From Alicyclobacillus tolerans (lineage in GTDB: Bacteria; Bacillota; Bacilli; Alicyclobacillales; Alicyclobacillaceae), in contig NZ_JAJFNK010000031.1 in assembly GCF_021739485.1 (NCBI RefSeq), positions 1 through 57,796 on the forward strand: a DNA stretch of 57,796 nt, written 5' to 3'. Positions 8,030 through 16,505 of the stretch are shown here, piece by piece (position 1 is the stretch's first letter; every line of letters starts with the position of its first letter). The position numbers and the translations under genes are program-made. The notes under the pieces were generated by a model. That model was not told the origin of the DNA, made no database searches, and saw only the letters and a list, made by a program, of their open reading frames with translations.

Positions 8030-8070
8030 CCGCTGTGAAGCTCAAAGCTGGACGAAGGGAGGGTGCGCAC

Positions 8071-8157
8071 GTGAAAAACATCGAAACCCGAATCACCGAT
8101 TGCTTGGCTCAAATCCTTAAAGAAGCGAAAGAACAGATCGCCAAAGAGCGTGCGTAA
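8071..8157 (+). CDS. Very small hypothetical protein
   Basis: A 28-codon frame, KNIETRITDCLAQILKEAKE..., with a good GGGAGGG site 7 nt before GTG 8071. It fits the 170-base gap between its neighbours. One amphipathic helix is all that can be predicted. It is called on the strength of its ribosome site and operon position. Confidence 0.45.
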   Translation: MKNIETRITDCLAQILKEAKEQIAKERA

Positions 8158-8199
8158 ATCCGTTTCTACTCTATCAACTAAACCTGGGAGGTTTGACCT

Positions 8200-8706
8200 A
8201 TGGAAATCACTTTGCGAATCGAAGCACCTGAGTTGACTGCCGCACTGTTTGCCCTGGCGAGTGCCACCGAGAAACGCTCAAACAGCGTGACGGTGGCCGC
8301 GGCTGCACTAGAACGCCATGATAGCCCGCAGCCTCTGCAGGCACCGTACACTGCAGACGTTGTCTCACAGATGACCGCACCAAGCACAGCCACACAGCAA
8401 CCGCTAAGTGCACCGAATCCAGGTCCAATGGCCTCCGTTCCGGTTCAGCCCGCTGCCATCGTGCCTCCCACACAAGCTGATCCGATTACAACACCTGCAG
8501 CGGCTCCGAGTGCCATCCCAACAGCCGTTCAATCCTATTCACTTGAACAGTTGGCTGTGGCTGCTACGCAGCTCGTGGACGCCGGACGTCGGGCTGAACT
8601 GGTTGGACTGCTGAACTCTTTCGGTGTACAAGCCCTCACCGCATTGCCGAAGGAACAGTACGGTGCATTTGCAACTCAGCTGAGAACGATGGGAGCGAAA
8701 ATCTAG
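8200..8706 (+). CDS. Hypothetical early phage protein with Pro/Ala linker
   Basis: 168 aa. A short N-terminal part (MEITLRIEAPELTAALFALA) and a conserved-looking C-terminal domain (LEQLAVAATQLVDAGRRAELVGLLNSFGVQALTALPKEQY) are joined by a 70-residue Pro/Ala/Thr-rich disordered linker. Not recognised; a two-domain adaptor is one possibility. ATG 8200 has GGGAGG upstream, and the next gene starts on the base after its stop. Confidence 0.8.
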   Translation: MEITLRIEAPELTAALFALASATEKRSNSVTVAAAALERHDSPQPLQAPYTADVVSQMTAPSTATQQPLSAPNPGPMASVPVQPAAIVPPTQADPITTPAAAPSAIPTAVQSYSLEQLAVAATQLVDAGRRAELVGLLNSFGVQALTALPKEQYGAFATQLRTMGAKI

Positions 8707-9048
8707 ATGCCGCTTGTTACTAAAGCGTTTGAGATTCGTGATGCGGCCACATTTATTCCTGTAATCGCAACGGCGCTGGCATCAACCTCTTTTGAAGAAG
8801 CGTACCTGATAGGTCGCGCCGGGTATACAAATTACACCGGTCCGACACCCGTTGCAGTGACTCGTTTGACTGACTTGCGAGCTGCAGCGGATGCCGGCTA
8901 CTGGCCGAACCGCACCATGCATTTCGCACATCAGTATATTGAACAGCATTTCCACGAGCTGGAGACTGGAGCCGTCGTAGATGTTGAATACATCCTCGGC
9001 GAACGTTCAGCACCCAAAGTCAGCGAACGATTAGAGGGGATTCTATGA
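8707..9048 (+). CDS. Hypothetical protein
   Basis: 113 aa, soluble, with no recognised domain. It is rich in aromatic and His residues (NRTMHFAHQYIEQHFHELE). It abuts the preceding stop, and its stop overlaps the start of the nuclease gene (ATGA), so translation of the three genes is probably coupled. Its position between an unknown gene and a recombination nuclease suggests a replication-module role only by association. Confidence 0.78.
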   Translation: MPLVTKAFEIRDAATFIPVIATALASTSFEEAYLIGRAGYTNYTGPTPVAVTRLTDLRAAADAGYWPNRTMHFAHQYIEQHFHELETGAVVDVEYILGERSAPKVSERLEGIL

Positions 9049-10229
9049 GTTCTCAACCTGTGCCGCACGAGACCAGGTCGCACGCTCTGTTGTCTGCGTC
9101 TAGCAGCAAAATCTGGTTGTCGTGCACGCCAAGCGCTCGGCTATCGGAGCAGTTCCCAGACACGGAATCGGTGTACGCAAAAGAAGGAAGCCTCGCGCAC
9201 GAGATCGCGGAATTAAAACTTCGGAAAGCTTTTGTTGAGCCGATGGGACCGCGGAAGTTCAATAGTCAACTCAAGAAACTGAAAGAGAACCCGCTGTATC
9301 AGTCCGAGATGGACAAGCACACCGATACTTACGTCGATTACATCTCTCACATCGTGCACGCGTACAATACGCCGCCCTATGTGGCTGTGGAAAAGCGCCT
9401 GGACTACAGCTTTTACGCGCCAGAAGGATTTGGTACAGGTGACTGCGTCATTATCGCGGGGAACACGCTGTACATCAACGACCTGAAATACGGCAAGGGT
9501 GTCCCAGTGGATGCAAACGGAAACACACAGATGCGGTTGTACGCGCTGGGCGCAATTGCGGAGTACGGCATTTTGTATCCGATTACCGAGGTCAAGATGG
9601 CTATTATCCAGCCACGCCTTGACACGATTGGCGAAGACAGCATTTCAGTGGACGAGCTCCTGGCTTGGGGTGAGAGCATCAAGCCCATCGCGCAGCTTGC
9701 TTTCGCCGGCCAAGGTGAGTTCGTACCCGGTGACCATTGCCGGTTTTGTCGGGCTCGGTTTACCTGCCGGGCCAGGGTCGAAGTTCACACGGCTCTCGAG
9801 GATTTCAAGCAGATGAAACCGCCTCTCATCTCTGACGAAGAGGTGGGCGACATCCTCGAGAGAGCGCGCAACCTCGCGAAATGGGTGGCTGATCTCGAAG
9901 AATACGCCCTGACACAGTGCCTCAGTGGGTCCAACATTCCCGGATGGAAGGCCGTCGAAGGGCGTGGTTCGAGGCAGTTCACCAACACAGACGAAGCGTT
10001 TCACCGACTTATGGAAAACGGTATCGAGGAAGCGATGTTGTATGAGCGTAAACCGTTAACCGCGCCAAACGTCGAGAAGTTAATCGGTAAAGCGAAGTTC
10101 AACGAATTGCTGAAGGACTTTGTTGAAGTGAAGTCCGGTAAGCCAACCATTGTTCCCGCGAGTGACAAGCGAGAAGCGATCACCCGTAACACGGCAGCGG
10201 ACGATTTTGCACAAGTTTCTCAGAGCTAA
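9045..10229 (+). CDS. DUF2800 Cas4/RecB-like nuclease
   Basis: A 394-aa PD-(D/E)XK family protein. Core motifs are the Glu of EIAEL (about residue 48), GTGDCVII and NDLKYGKG (the Asp and the D-x-K), then a cysteine cluster CRFCRARFTC resembling the Fe-S cluster Cys of Cas4/AddB. DUF2800 proteins occur in many Bacillota prophages beside DUF2815 and a family A polymerase, as here. A role in phage DNA recombination or end processing is inferred. It starts at ATG 9045, overlapping the previous stop. Confidence 0.85.
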   Translation: MSSQPVPHETRSHALLSASSSKIWLSCTPSARLSEQFPDTESVYAKEGSLAHEIAELKLRKAFVEPMGPRKFNSQLKKLKENPLYQSEMDKHTDTYVDYISHIVHAYNTPPYVAVEKRLDYSFYAPEGFGTGDCVIIAGNTLYINDLKYGKGVPVDANGNTQMRLYALGAIAEYGILYPITEVKMAIIQPRLDTIGEDSISVDELLAWGESIKPIAQLAFAGQGEFVPGDHCRFCRARFTCRARVEVHTALEDFKQMKPPLISDEEVGDILERARNLAKWVADLEEYALTQCLSGSNIPGWKAVEGRGSRQFTNTDEAFHRLMENGIEEAMLYERKPLTAPNVEKLIGKAKFNELLKDFVEVKSGKPTIVPASDKREAITRNTAADDFAQVSQS

Positions 10230-10255
10230 ACCGAATTCCAGAGGAGGATACCATC

Positions 10256-11074
10256 ATGGCAAACCACGACCCGCAACGCGTAGTAACCGGTAAAGTACGT
10301 TTGAGCTTCGTGCATTTAACGTCTCCATACGCACGGAACGGCCAAGAACCCAAGTATAGTGCGACATTGTTGATTCCGAAGTCTGACGTCGCGACGAAGC
10401 AACGCATGGATGCTGCAGTAAATGCTGCCATCCAAGAGGGAGTCGAGAAGCGTTGGAACGGCGTGCGGCCACCGCAGATCTCTATTCCAATCTATGACGG
10501 TGACGGTGTCAAGCCATCTGACGGACTGCCGTTTGGTCCGGAGTGCAAAGGGCATTGGGTCCTGACTGCATCCTCTAAGGCAGACCGCAAACCGGAAATC
10601 GTCGACCTGCAGCTGAACCCAATCTTGAACGCCACAGATGTGTACTCCGGTATGTATGCGCATGTTTCAATCCGGTTTTTCGCCTACTTCAGCAGCGGTA
10701 AAAAGGGCATTGGATGCGGCCTTGGTAACGTGCAAAAGGTTGCAGACGGTGAGCCACTTGCAGGCGGCAAGTCGGCTGCGGATGACTTCGCAAGTCTCGC
10801 CGCAACAGAACCTGCGCCATATGGCGCCCAGCCGGCGTATGGTCAACCGCAACCTGGATACGGTCAACCTCCTCAGCAGCCGAGCTACGGAGTTCCACAA
10901 TCCGGGTATGGACAAGCCCCACAACCGCCTTATGCACAGCCAGGCTACGCCCCTCAACCGCAACCCGGCTACGGTCAAGTGCCGCAACAAGGTTATCCGC
11001 AACAGCCACAGCAGCCGGTTCAGTTTGATCCGATTACGGGTAAACCGTTGAACGGTCCAGTGATGGGGATATGA
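10256..11074 (+). CDS. DUF2815 ssDNA-binding-like protein with low-complexity tail
   Basis: 272 aa. Residues 1-175 match the DUF2815 family, predicted OB-fold proteins acting as phage single-strand DNA-binding proteins (VTGKVRLSFVHLTSPY, KSDVATKQRMDAAVNAAIQ). Residues about 185-260 are an extreme Pro/Gln/Tyr/Gly tail with repeated GYGQ and PQPGYG units. SSB tails often bind partner proteins; a Tyr/Gln-rich tail may self-associate. The stop overlaps the polymerase ATG. Confidence 0.83.
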   Translation: MANHDPQRVVTGKVRLSFVHLTSPYARNGQEPKYSATLLIPKSDVATKQRMDAAVNAAIQEGVEKRWNGVRPPQISIPIYDGDGVKPSDGLPFGPECKGHWVLTASSKADRKPEIVDLQLNPILNATDVYSGMYAHVSIRFFAYFSSGKKGIGCGLGNVQKVADGEPLAGGKSAADDFASLAATEPAPYGAQPAYGQPQPGYGQPPQQPSYGVPQSGYGQAPQPPYAQPGYAPQPQPGYGQVPQQGYPQQPQQPVQFDPITGKPLNGPVMGI

Positions 11075-14004
11075 GGCATTTAAGTTGCGATATCGAGACT
11101 TTTTCTAGCGTCGATATCCGAAAAAGTGGGTTATACAAGTACGCGATGAGTCCTGACTTTCAGGTCCTGTTGTTCGCTTATTCGCTTGATGGGTCGCCCG
11201 TTGAAATCGTGGACCTGGCTCAGGGCGAACAACTTCCGGACACCGTTGTGAAGGCACTCTTTGACCCAAATGTCGTCAAGCACGCCTACAACGCACCTTT
11301 TGAATGGTACTGTCTGTCGAGATTCTTTGGCCTGCGTGGTTCTGAGGATTCATCCTTCTGGATGATTAACGCGATCGACTCGACCCTATGGCTCTCTCAG
11401 TGGCACGATACTATGCTTCATGGATTGTACTGCGGGTATACCGCCGGGCTGGCCGCGACTGCGGTCGCCCTCGGTCTTCCCGAGGACAAACGAAAGATGG
11501 GGATTGGTTCGGCGCTGATTCGTACTTTTTGCGTCCCGTGTAAACCGACGACTAAAAATGGAAATCGGACAAGAACCCTTCCACACCATGAACCGGACAA
11601 GTGGCAGCTGTTCAAGGACTATTGCAAACAGGACGTTGTCACGGAAATGGAAATTGAAAACCGGTTGTCGGCTTTCCCAGTCCCAGAACAAGAGCAAAAG
11701 CTTTGGGAGCTCGACCAACGGATAAACGCCCATGGCGTCGCAGTCGATGTGGACCTGGTTTCGGGAGCACTGTCCATCGACGAAACCGTGGCACTTGAGC
11801 TTACGAACGAGGCGATTCAAATTTCCGGTCTCGACAACCCAAAAAGTGTTCAGCAGCTCACCAAGTGGCTGGAAAAAGAAATGGGGGAAGAGGTTACAAA
11901 CCTGCGTAAAGATACCGTGGCGGAATTGCTGAAGACGACTGACGAAGGCGCGGCAAAACGGATGTTGGAGATTCGTCAGGAGCTGAGCAAGACATCCGTC
12001 AAGAAGTACACCGCGATGGCACAAGCAGTTGGATCGGATGGCCGCGTGCGGGGACTGCTTCAGTTCTACGGAGCCAACCGAACCGGGCGGTGGGCCGGGA
12101 GATTGGTCCAGGTGCAAAACCTCCCGCGCAACTATCTTGAGACCTTGTCGCACGCGAGAGAGTGTGTGAAATCACGAAAGATTGATGCGTTAAAACTCGT
12201 CTACGGCAACATTCCGGACACCCTGTCTCAGCTGATCCGAACGGCTTTCATTCCGGCGCCAGGGCACGTGTTTCTCGTCGCAGACTTCTCCGCCATCGAG
12301 GCCCGCGTGATCGCATGGCTCGCCGGCGAACAGTGGCGGCTGGATGTCTTCAACACCCACGGCAAGATTTACGAAGCATCGGCCAGTCAAATGTTTGGCG
12401 TCCCGCTGGAACTAATCACAAAAGGGAATCCAGAATATGCGCTCCGACAGAAGGGCAAAGTTGCCGAACTGGCACTTGGGTATCAGGGAGCCGCAGGAGC
12501 CCTTATCGCGATGGGTGCTCTTAACATGGGACTAACGGAAGACGAACTCCCGGAAATCGTGCATCGTTGGCGTTCATCAAACAAGCGCATCGTGGATTTG
12601 TGGTACAGCCTGGAGAATGCCGCTTTAGACGTCATGCGAAGTGGTCAACCCGTTGGCATCAGAGGGTTGCTCTTGGCCCGGGAAAGTGAACACCGAACCC
12701 AACAGGATTTTCTCACCATTCGACTTCCTAGTGGCCGCAAGCTGTATTACGCCAAACCGTTCCTGAGCACGAATGACCGAGGCCGAGAAGCGCTTCACTA
12801 CCACGGAATCAACCAGGAGACAAAGAAGTGGGAAGTCGTGCCGACCTACGGCGGGAAGCTCGTTGAGAACTGTTTGGCTGGTGACACCAAAGTACTGACA
12901 GATACCGGTTGGAAACCAATCACCGAAGTTAGACTTGATGACTTGCTGTGGGACGGCATCGAATTTGTAGCTCATGACGGTGTCATTAGCAAGGGGATTC
13001 AAGAGACCGTTGAATTAGATCGAATCAGACTGACGCCAGACCATCTAATTCTTACGGAAGCGGGGTGGCGACGTGCATCATCGTGCGAAGGACATTACCG
13101 GGCTTCGGTTACACTTCCTGACAGCCGTCCGGTATGCGGGTTCAAACGGGAAGAAGTCTCTCTGGGAACTCCAATGCGACTGCGGGAAAACCCTCGTTAT
13201 GTCGGCAACCGAGTTCAAGAAAGGCAAGCAAAAATCATGCGGATGTCTGCGGTCCAAGCTTGTTTCCGAGAAGCTTACGACTCACGGCATGTCACATCAT
13301 CCAGCATTTGCGGTGTGGCGCTCAATGATAGACCGTTGCCGTCTCCCATCACATCAAGCTTGGCACAATTACGGCGCACGAGGGATCACGGTATGTCCGG
13401 AATGGGAGGACAATTTCGAGGCTTTTTGGGCGGACATGGGGCCGACATACCAACCCGGTTTAACCATCGAACGAGTCGACGTCAACGGGAATTACACTCC
13501 GGAGAATTGTTGCTGGGCGACGTACAAGCGCCAGGCCAACAACAAGAGAAACAACCGAGTCATCAACACCCCGTGGGGGCGCATGACAGTGGCAGAGGCA
13601 TCGGACCGCTCCGGGATTGGGAGAACGACGCTCTATTATCGTCTGGACCACGGATGGCCAGAATCCCTTTTGTTCTCCGAGCCGGACGTAAGGAACAGGT
13701 GTTCGACATTTTGAATTCCGGTCCACGTCACAGATTCGTGGTTCAAGGTGCGACGGTCCCGTTGATCGTGCACAACTGTGTTCAGGCGATTGCACGTGAT
13801 TGCTTGGCTGACTCTATGGTTCGGCTGGACAAGCACCGATATCAGATAGTTATGCACATTCACGATGAAGTAGTACTGGATGCGCCAAAAGAATCGGCGG
13901 ACCTGGAAGCTGCCACAGAGATTATGGGTCAACCGATCGCCTGGGCGCCGGGGCTACCCCTTCGAGCCGATGGATTTGTTACCCAGTTCTACAAGAAGGA
14001 CTAG
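11071..14004 (+). CDS. polA: Family A DNA polymerase interrupted by an intein
   Basis: A 977-residue precursor. The N-terminal 3'-5' exonuclease has DIETF (about residues 7-11) and YCKQDVV. The polymerase domain has motif A ADFSAIEARVIAW (about 410), motif B region RQKGKVAELALGYQGAAGA, and motif C HDEVV near the C-terminus. No 5'-3' exonuclease is present. After LVEN, an intein fills residues 601-902, from CLAGDTKVLTDTG to LIVHN. The extein resumes with CVQAIARD, the conserved helix of phage polymerases. The mature polymerase is about 675 aa. A separate HNH gene lies inside the intein in another frame. ATG 11071 overlaps the previous stop. Confidence 0.93.
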   Translation: MRHLSCDIETFSSVDIRKSGLYKYAMSPDFQVLLFAYSLDGSPVEIVDLAQGEQLPDTVVKALFDPNVVKHAYNAPFEWYCLSRFFGLRGSEDSSFWMINAIDSTLWLSQWHDTMLHGLYCGYTAGLAATAVALGLPEDKRKMGIGSALIRTFCVPCKPTTKNGNRTRTLPHHEPDKWQLFKDYCKQDVVTEMEIENRLSAFPVPEQEQKLWELDQRINAHGVAVDVDLVSGALSIDETVALELTNEAIQISGLDNPKSVQQLTKWLEKEMGEEVTNLRKDTVAELLKTTDEGAAKRMLEIRQELSKTSVKKYTAMAQAVGSDGRVRGLLQFYGANRTGRWAGRLVQVQNLPRNYLETLSHARECVKSRKIDALKLVYGNIPDTLSQLIRTAFIPAPGHVFLVADFSAIEARVIAWLAGEQWRLDVFNTHGKIYEASASQMFGVPLELITKGNPEYALRQKGKVAELALGYQGAAGALIAMGALNMGLTEDELPEIVHRWRSSNKRIVDLWYSLENAALDVMRSGQPVGIRGLLLARESEHRTQQDFLTIRLPSGRKLYYAKPFLSTNDRGREALHYHGINQETKKWEVVPTYGGKLVENCLAGDTKVLTDTGWKPITEVRLDDLLWDGIEFVAHDGVISKGIQETVELDRIRLTPDHLILTEAGWRRASSCEGHYRASVTLPDSRPVCGFKREEVSLGTPMRLRENPRYVGNRVQERQAKIMRMSAVQACFREAYDSRHVTSSSICGVALNDRPLPSPITSSLAQLRRTRDHGMSGMGGQFRGFLGGHGADIPTRFNHRTSRRQRELHSGELLLGDVQAPGQQQEKQPSHQHPVGAHDSGRGIGPLRDWENDALLSSGPRMARIPFVLRAGRKEQVFDILNSGPRHRFVVQGATVPLIVHNCVQAIARDCLADSMVRLDKHRYQIVMHIHDEVVLDAPKESADLEAATEIMGQPIAWAPGLPLRADGFVTQFYKKD
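12871..13776 (+). mobile_element. Intein in DNA polymerase (302 residues)
   Basis: Block A is CLAGDTKVLTDTG with nucleophile Cys1. Block B is LTPDHLILTEAGW with the TxxH motif. Block F is VFDILNSGPRHRFVVQG, and block G is LIVHN followed by Cys+1. All splicing residues (Cys1, block B His, penultimate His, terminal Asn, Cys+1) are present. Between blocks B and F the in-frame translation is Arg/Ser/Gln/Gly-rich with no LAGLIDADG or HNH domain. That stretch overlaps a real HNH gene in the +1 frame. Confidence 0.9.
13073..13714 (+). CDS. HNH-type homing endonuclease nested out of frame in the intein
   Basis: 213 aa in the +1 frame relative to the polymerase. It has an N-terminal zinc ribbon (CDCGK...SCGC, about residues 35-57). 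The family core is AFAVWRSMIDRC, YGARGITVCPEW and ERVDVNGNYTPENCCWAT followed by QANNKRNN, the pattern of phage HNH/AP2-type endonucleases. The C-terminal HTH is MTVAEASDRSGIGRTTLYYRL. It begins with GTG 13073, just after intein block B, with GGGGTGG close upstream. It ends with TGA inside the codons of intein block F. Cutting of intein-less polymerase alleles is inferred from such enzymes. Confidence 0.85.
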   Translation: MHHRAKDITGLRLHFLTAVRYAGSNGKKSLWELQCDCGKTLVMSATEFKKGKQKSCGCLRSKLVSEKLTTHGMSHHPAFAVWRSMIDRCRLPSHQAWHNYGARGITVCPEWEDNFEAFWADMGPTYQPGLTIERVDVNGNYTPENCCWATYKRQANNKRNNRVINTPWGRMTVAEASDRSGIGRTTLYYRLDHGWPESLLFSEPDVRNRCSTF

Positions 14005-14017
14005 GGAGGGCTTCGAC

Positions 14018-14152
14018 ATGGATAGAGATGTTTGCGGATATTGCGGACACGCTTCAGAAGAACTGCTGAACCGTTACGGTGTGCACGACTATTGTCTCTA
14101 CGAATCGGACGAAGAAGGTGACATGATTGGCACTTCGGCCTCTGACACCTGA
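14018..14152 (+). CDS. Small CxxC zinc-finger-like protein
   Basis: 44 aa, starting DRDVCGYCGHASEELLNRYGVHDYCL, with a Cys/His arrangement (CxxC then H...C) that could bind zinc. ATG 14018 has GGGAGGG 7 nt upstream, and the end overlaps the next gene. Function unknown. Confidence 0.68.
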   Translation: MDRDVCGYCGHASEELLNRYGVHDYCLYESDEEGDMIGTSASDT

Positions 14153-14561
14153 AGAACTTGAACTGATTCAAACAGCCAAGAAGGCTGCTAACGATAAGTT
14201 GGCAAGCTGGCGTGCAGAACTTCGGAAGAATCGGAAAGGTTTAACCGCCAGGGAACGGGGCAACCTCGAAAATCGGATCGCAGCCCATGAGAACGTAACC
14301 GGCAAACCGGTTGTCATTGTAGTGGATGGCGCCGAAATGACCCTGGATTATGACCTGCTCAAGTCATTTATGAAGTCGCTGGAACGGCATAAATTTTTTT
14401 ACACGTTGCGGGTGCGAGATGGCTTTCCAACCGTTTTGGATATTCATTTCTCGCCTGGATTTGGCTCACCGAGTTGCGGTGGAAACGCAGCACTTTACGA
14501 GCTCCCGCCAAGAAAAAAGGATCTCCTACAAGGACTGCCGAGGGTCGAGTTGTTTAACTAA
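14127..14561 (+). CDS. Hypothetical early phage protein
   Basis: 144 aa. The helical N-terminal half, rich in Lys and Arg (ELIQTAKKAANDKLASWRAELRKNRKGL), is followed by a mixed alpha/beta part. No family recognised. The TTG start at 14127 has AAGGTGA upstream and overlaps the preceding small gene by 26 bases, typical of this operon. Confidence 0.7.
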   Translation: MALRPLTPEELELIQTAKKAANDKLASWRAELRKNRKGLTARERGNLENRIAAHENVTGKPVVIVVDGAEMTLDYDLLKSFMKSLERHKFFYTLRVRDGFPTVLDIHFSPGFGSPSCGGNAALYELPPRKKDLLQGLPRVELFN

Positions 14562-14577
14562 TGGGAGGGTAGGCGTG

Positions 14578-14934
14578 ATGTCAGAAGCAGCAATCAAAAA
14601 GATTCGAGACGAAATGACGGCCAACGCAAACAATCCATATGTACAAGTGGTCGGAAATTTTCTTCTGCAACACATCGACGAGCATCCAGATAATGCTGAG
14701 AAAGTTTTAACCGACGGTAAAACCATCGTGAAAAGTTTGGACGAGATGAAGAAAGAGGCACAAAAAAAGAGAGTCGGGAACGTGGCCGTTCTTACCGACG
14801 CTGAGGGTTTTGCTGTCGTGCTGAAGTATTTCGGGATGGAAGGAACAGCTGCAACTGTTCCTTCGGCAACATCCATCGCACCACCAGTTTCACACACATC
14901 CGATTTTGATGTCAAACTTGAGGACCTTCTGTAG
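14578..14934 (+). CDS. PcfK-like protein
   Basis: 118 aa, matching from memory the PcfK family in NPYVQVVGNFLLQHIDEHPDNAEKVL and the closing AVVLKYFG. A short linker and acidic tail follow. PcfK and PcfJ were named from the Enterococcus conjugative plasmid pCF10 and occur together in many Bacillota elements. Here the PcfJ gene follows after 14 bases. The molecular role is unknown. ATG 14578 has GGGAGGGTAGG upstream. Confidence 0.78.
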   Translation: MSEAAIKKIRDEMTANANNPYVQVVGNFLLQHIDEHPDNAEKVLTDGKTIVKSLDEMKKEAQKKRVGNVAVLTDAEGFAVVLKYFGMEGTAATVPSATSIAPPVSHTSDFDVKLEDLL

Positions 14935-14948
14935 GAGGTGATTAGGGT

Positions 14949-16505
14949 ATGGCAGACATGGAGTTTAAAGACTTCGTCACTCATTTCTCGACCAAAGTCA
15001 GTCCCGCAATCGTAGATTTCGCCACAAACGTGGCCTTCCTACACAGTCGGTACTTGTTTGTTCGCAAGGAAGGCAAACAGCAGATAGCGTACTGCACCCA
15101 CTGCCGCCAAGAGTTTCAAACGCAGGGATTACGCCAGGGGAAAACCTCGGAGTGCCCGGGGTGCGGTTCTAAGTGTTACGTGAAGCTCCACGCAAAGGGT
15201 CGCAGTCGTATGGTCGACGAAGCTTACTTTGTCTACTACGAGAAATCGCAAATCAACCCTCAGGCCATTACCGCGCGCGGGATTTACGCCATCCGCGATT
15301 ACAGAGACAGCTATCGAGACGTCGATACCTTGTTCGAAGTCAAAGCCATGTACCTGTTTGAGCCTGGACAAGCCGTGATGTTTGAGCGGCCATGGCTCTA
15401 CTACTCGGACACCAACGGCATGATTTGCGGCGAAAACTGGGTTCAACGCAAAACGGTTGGATCGCTCATGGGGAGCACGATGACGTTTAAACCGTGTTTC
15501 TGTTCGACAGACAGCATCCGTAAAGCGGTCTCAGGCACTCCATTTCAGTACAGCACGTGGGATCAGTACGGCGATAGAGACTGGGTACGGTTCTTCAACC
15601 TGGCGGCCAAATACCCATGCGTCGAGTATCTCACCAAGTTGGGGATGTCGGGTCTTGTGGAAGCCAAGCTCAATGGAAACCACACCTTCGGTGTCGTCAA
15701 CTGGCGAGGCAAAAATCCCCTCTCAGTGTTGAAAATGTCCCGCCAGGAAATGAAAGAGCTTCAAGGATTAAAGGCATCCGTAGACCCTTGGCTGTTGTAT
15801 CTGCGCAATCTGTCTAAAAAGGATGGTTCTAATTTGTCCCTGTCAGAACTCGTGGACCTTCAAAGAGACATTTCAGAAGGGTATCGCAATGAACTCGATA
15901 CCGCTCTCGCTCGTACGACTTTACGCCGGCTGCACGCCTATCTCAACAAGCAGCTGGCCCGTGTAGATTCGAAAAAATATTACTCCGGAAAGTCACGGGT
16001 ACTCGGAGATTGGAATGACTATATCCGGGATTGCCAACGTCTTGGTCTTGACACGACCTTGGAGGCCGTCAAGTTTCCCTCCAATCTGCATCGGGCTCAC
16101 CAGAATACAATCCAGCAAATCAAGGTGAAAGCCGACGAGGCGCTCCAGGCGAAACTCGCCGCACGCCTTAAAGGTCTGCAGACCTTGAAGTTCGAACACC
16201 GGGGTTTCCTGATCCGAGCGGCCGAAAGCACGAAAGAACTCATCGAAGAAGGGAAAGCACTCCATCACTGCGTGGGGACGTATGTGGACCGATATGCCAA
16301 GGGTGAAACAGACATCCTGGTTATTCGTAGAGCTTCTGAACCGAACAAGCCTTTTTATACCGTCGAGGTTCGTAACGGCCACGTAGTTCAGTGCCGCGGC
16401 CTGAAAAATTGCGAACCCACGGATGAAGTGAAGGCATTCGTCGAGTTGTTCGTCTCGAAGAAATTACGGACCAAAAACCGAACCAGGGTGGGGATCGCGG
16501 TATGA
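14949..16505 (+). CDS. PcfJ-like protein
   Basis: 518 aa. The N-terminal zinc ribbon is CTHCRQ...CPGCGSKC (about residues 49-77). A long helical middle follows. The C-terminal conserved PcfJ segment reads IRAAESTKELIEEGKALHHCVGTYVDRYAKGETDILVIRR, containing the His-His-Cys motif. It is paired with the PcfK gene upstream, and its stop overlaps the DUF3102 start. The pair is common in mobile elements, but the biochemical activity is not established. Confidence 0.83.
   Translation: MADMEFKDFVTHFSTKVSPAIVDFATNVAFLHSRYLFVRKEGKQQIAYCTHCRQEFQTQGLRQGKTSECPGCGSKCYVKLHAKGRSRMVDEAYFVYYEKSQINPQAITARGIYAIRDYRDSYRDVDTLFEVKAMYLFEPGQAVMFERPWLYYSDTNGMICGENWVQRKTVGSLMGSTMTFKPCFCSTDSIRKAVSGTPFQYSTWDQYGDRDWVRFFNLAAKYPCVEYLTKLGMSGLVEAKLNGNHTFGVVNWRGKNPLSVLKMSRQEMKELQGLKASVDPWLLYLRNLSKKDGSNLSLSELVDLQRDISEGYRNELDTALARTTLRRLHAYLNKQLARVDSKKYYSGKSRVLGDWNDYIRDCQRLGLDTTLEAVKFPSNLHRAHQNTIQQIKVKADEALQAKLAARLKGLQTLKFEHRGFLIRAAESTKELIEEGKALHHCVGTYVDRYAKGETDILVIRRASEPNKPFYTVEVRNGHVVQCRGLKNCEPTDEVKAFVELFVSKKLRTKNRTRVGIAV

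Noticed and set aside
11386..12153. 255-codon minus-strand ORF within the polymerase gene
   Set aside because: Antisense shadow of conserved polymerase sequence; no family match.
11071..14004. Group I intron in the polymerase gene
   Set aside because: The reading frame is continuous across the insert and its ends carry complete intein splicing blocks, so an intein explains it.
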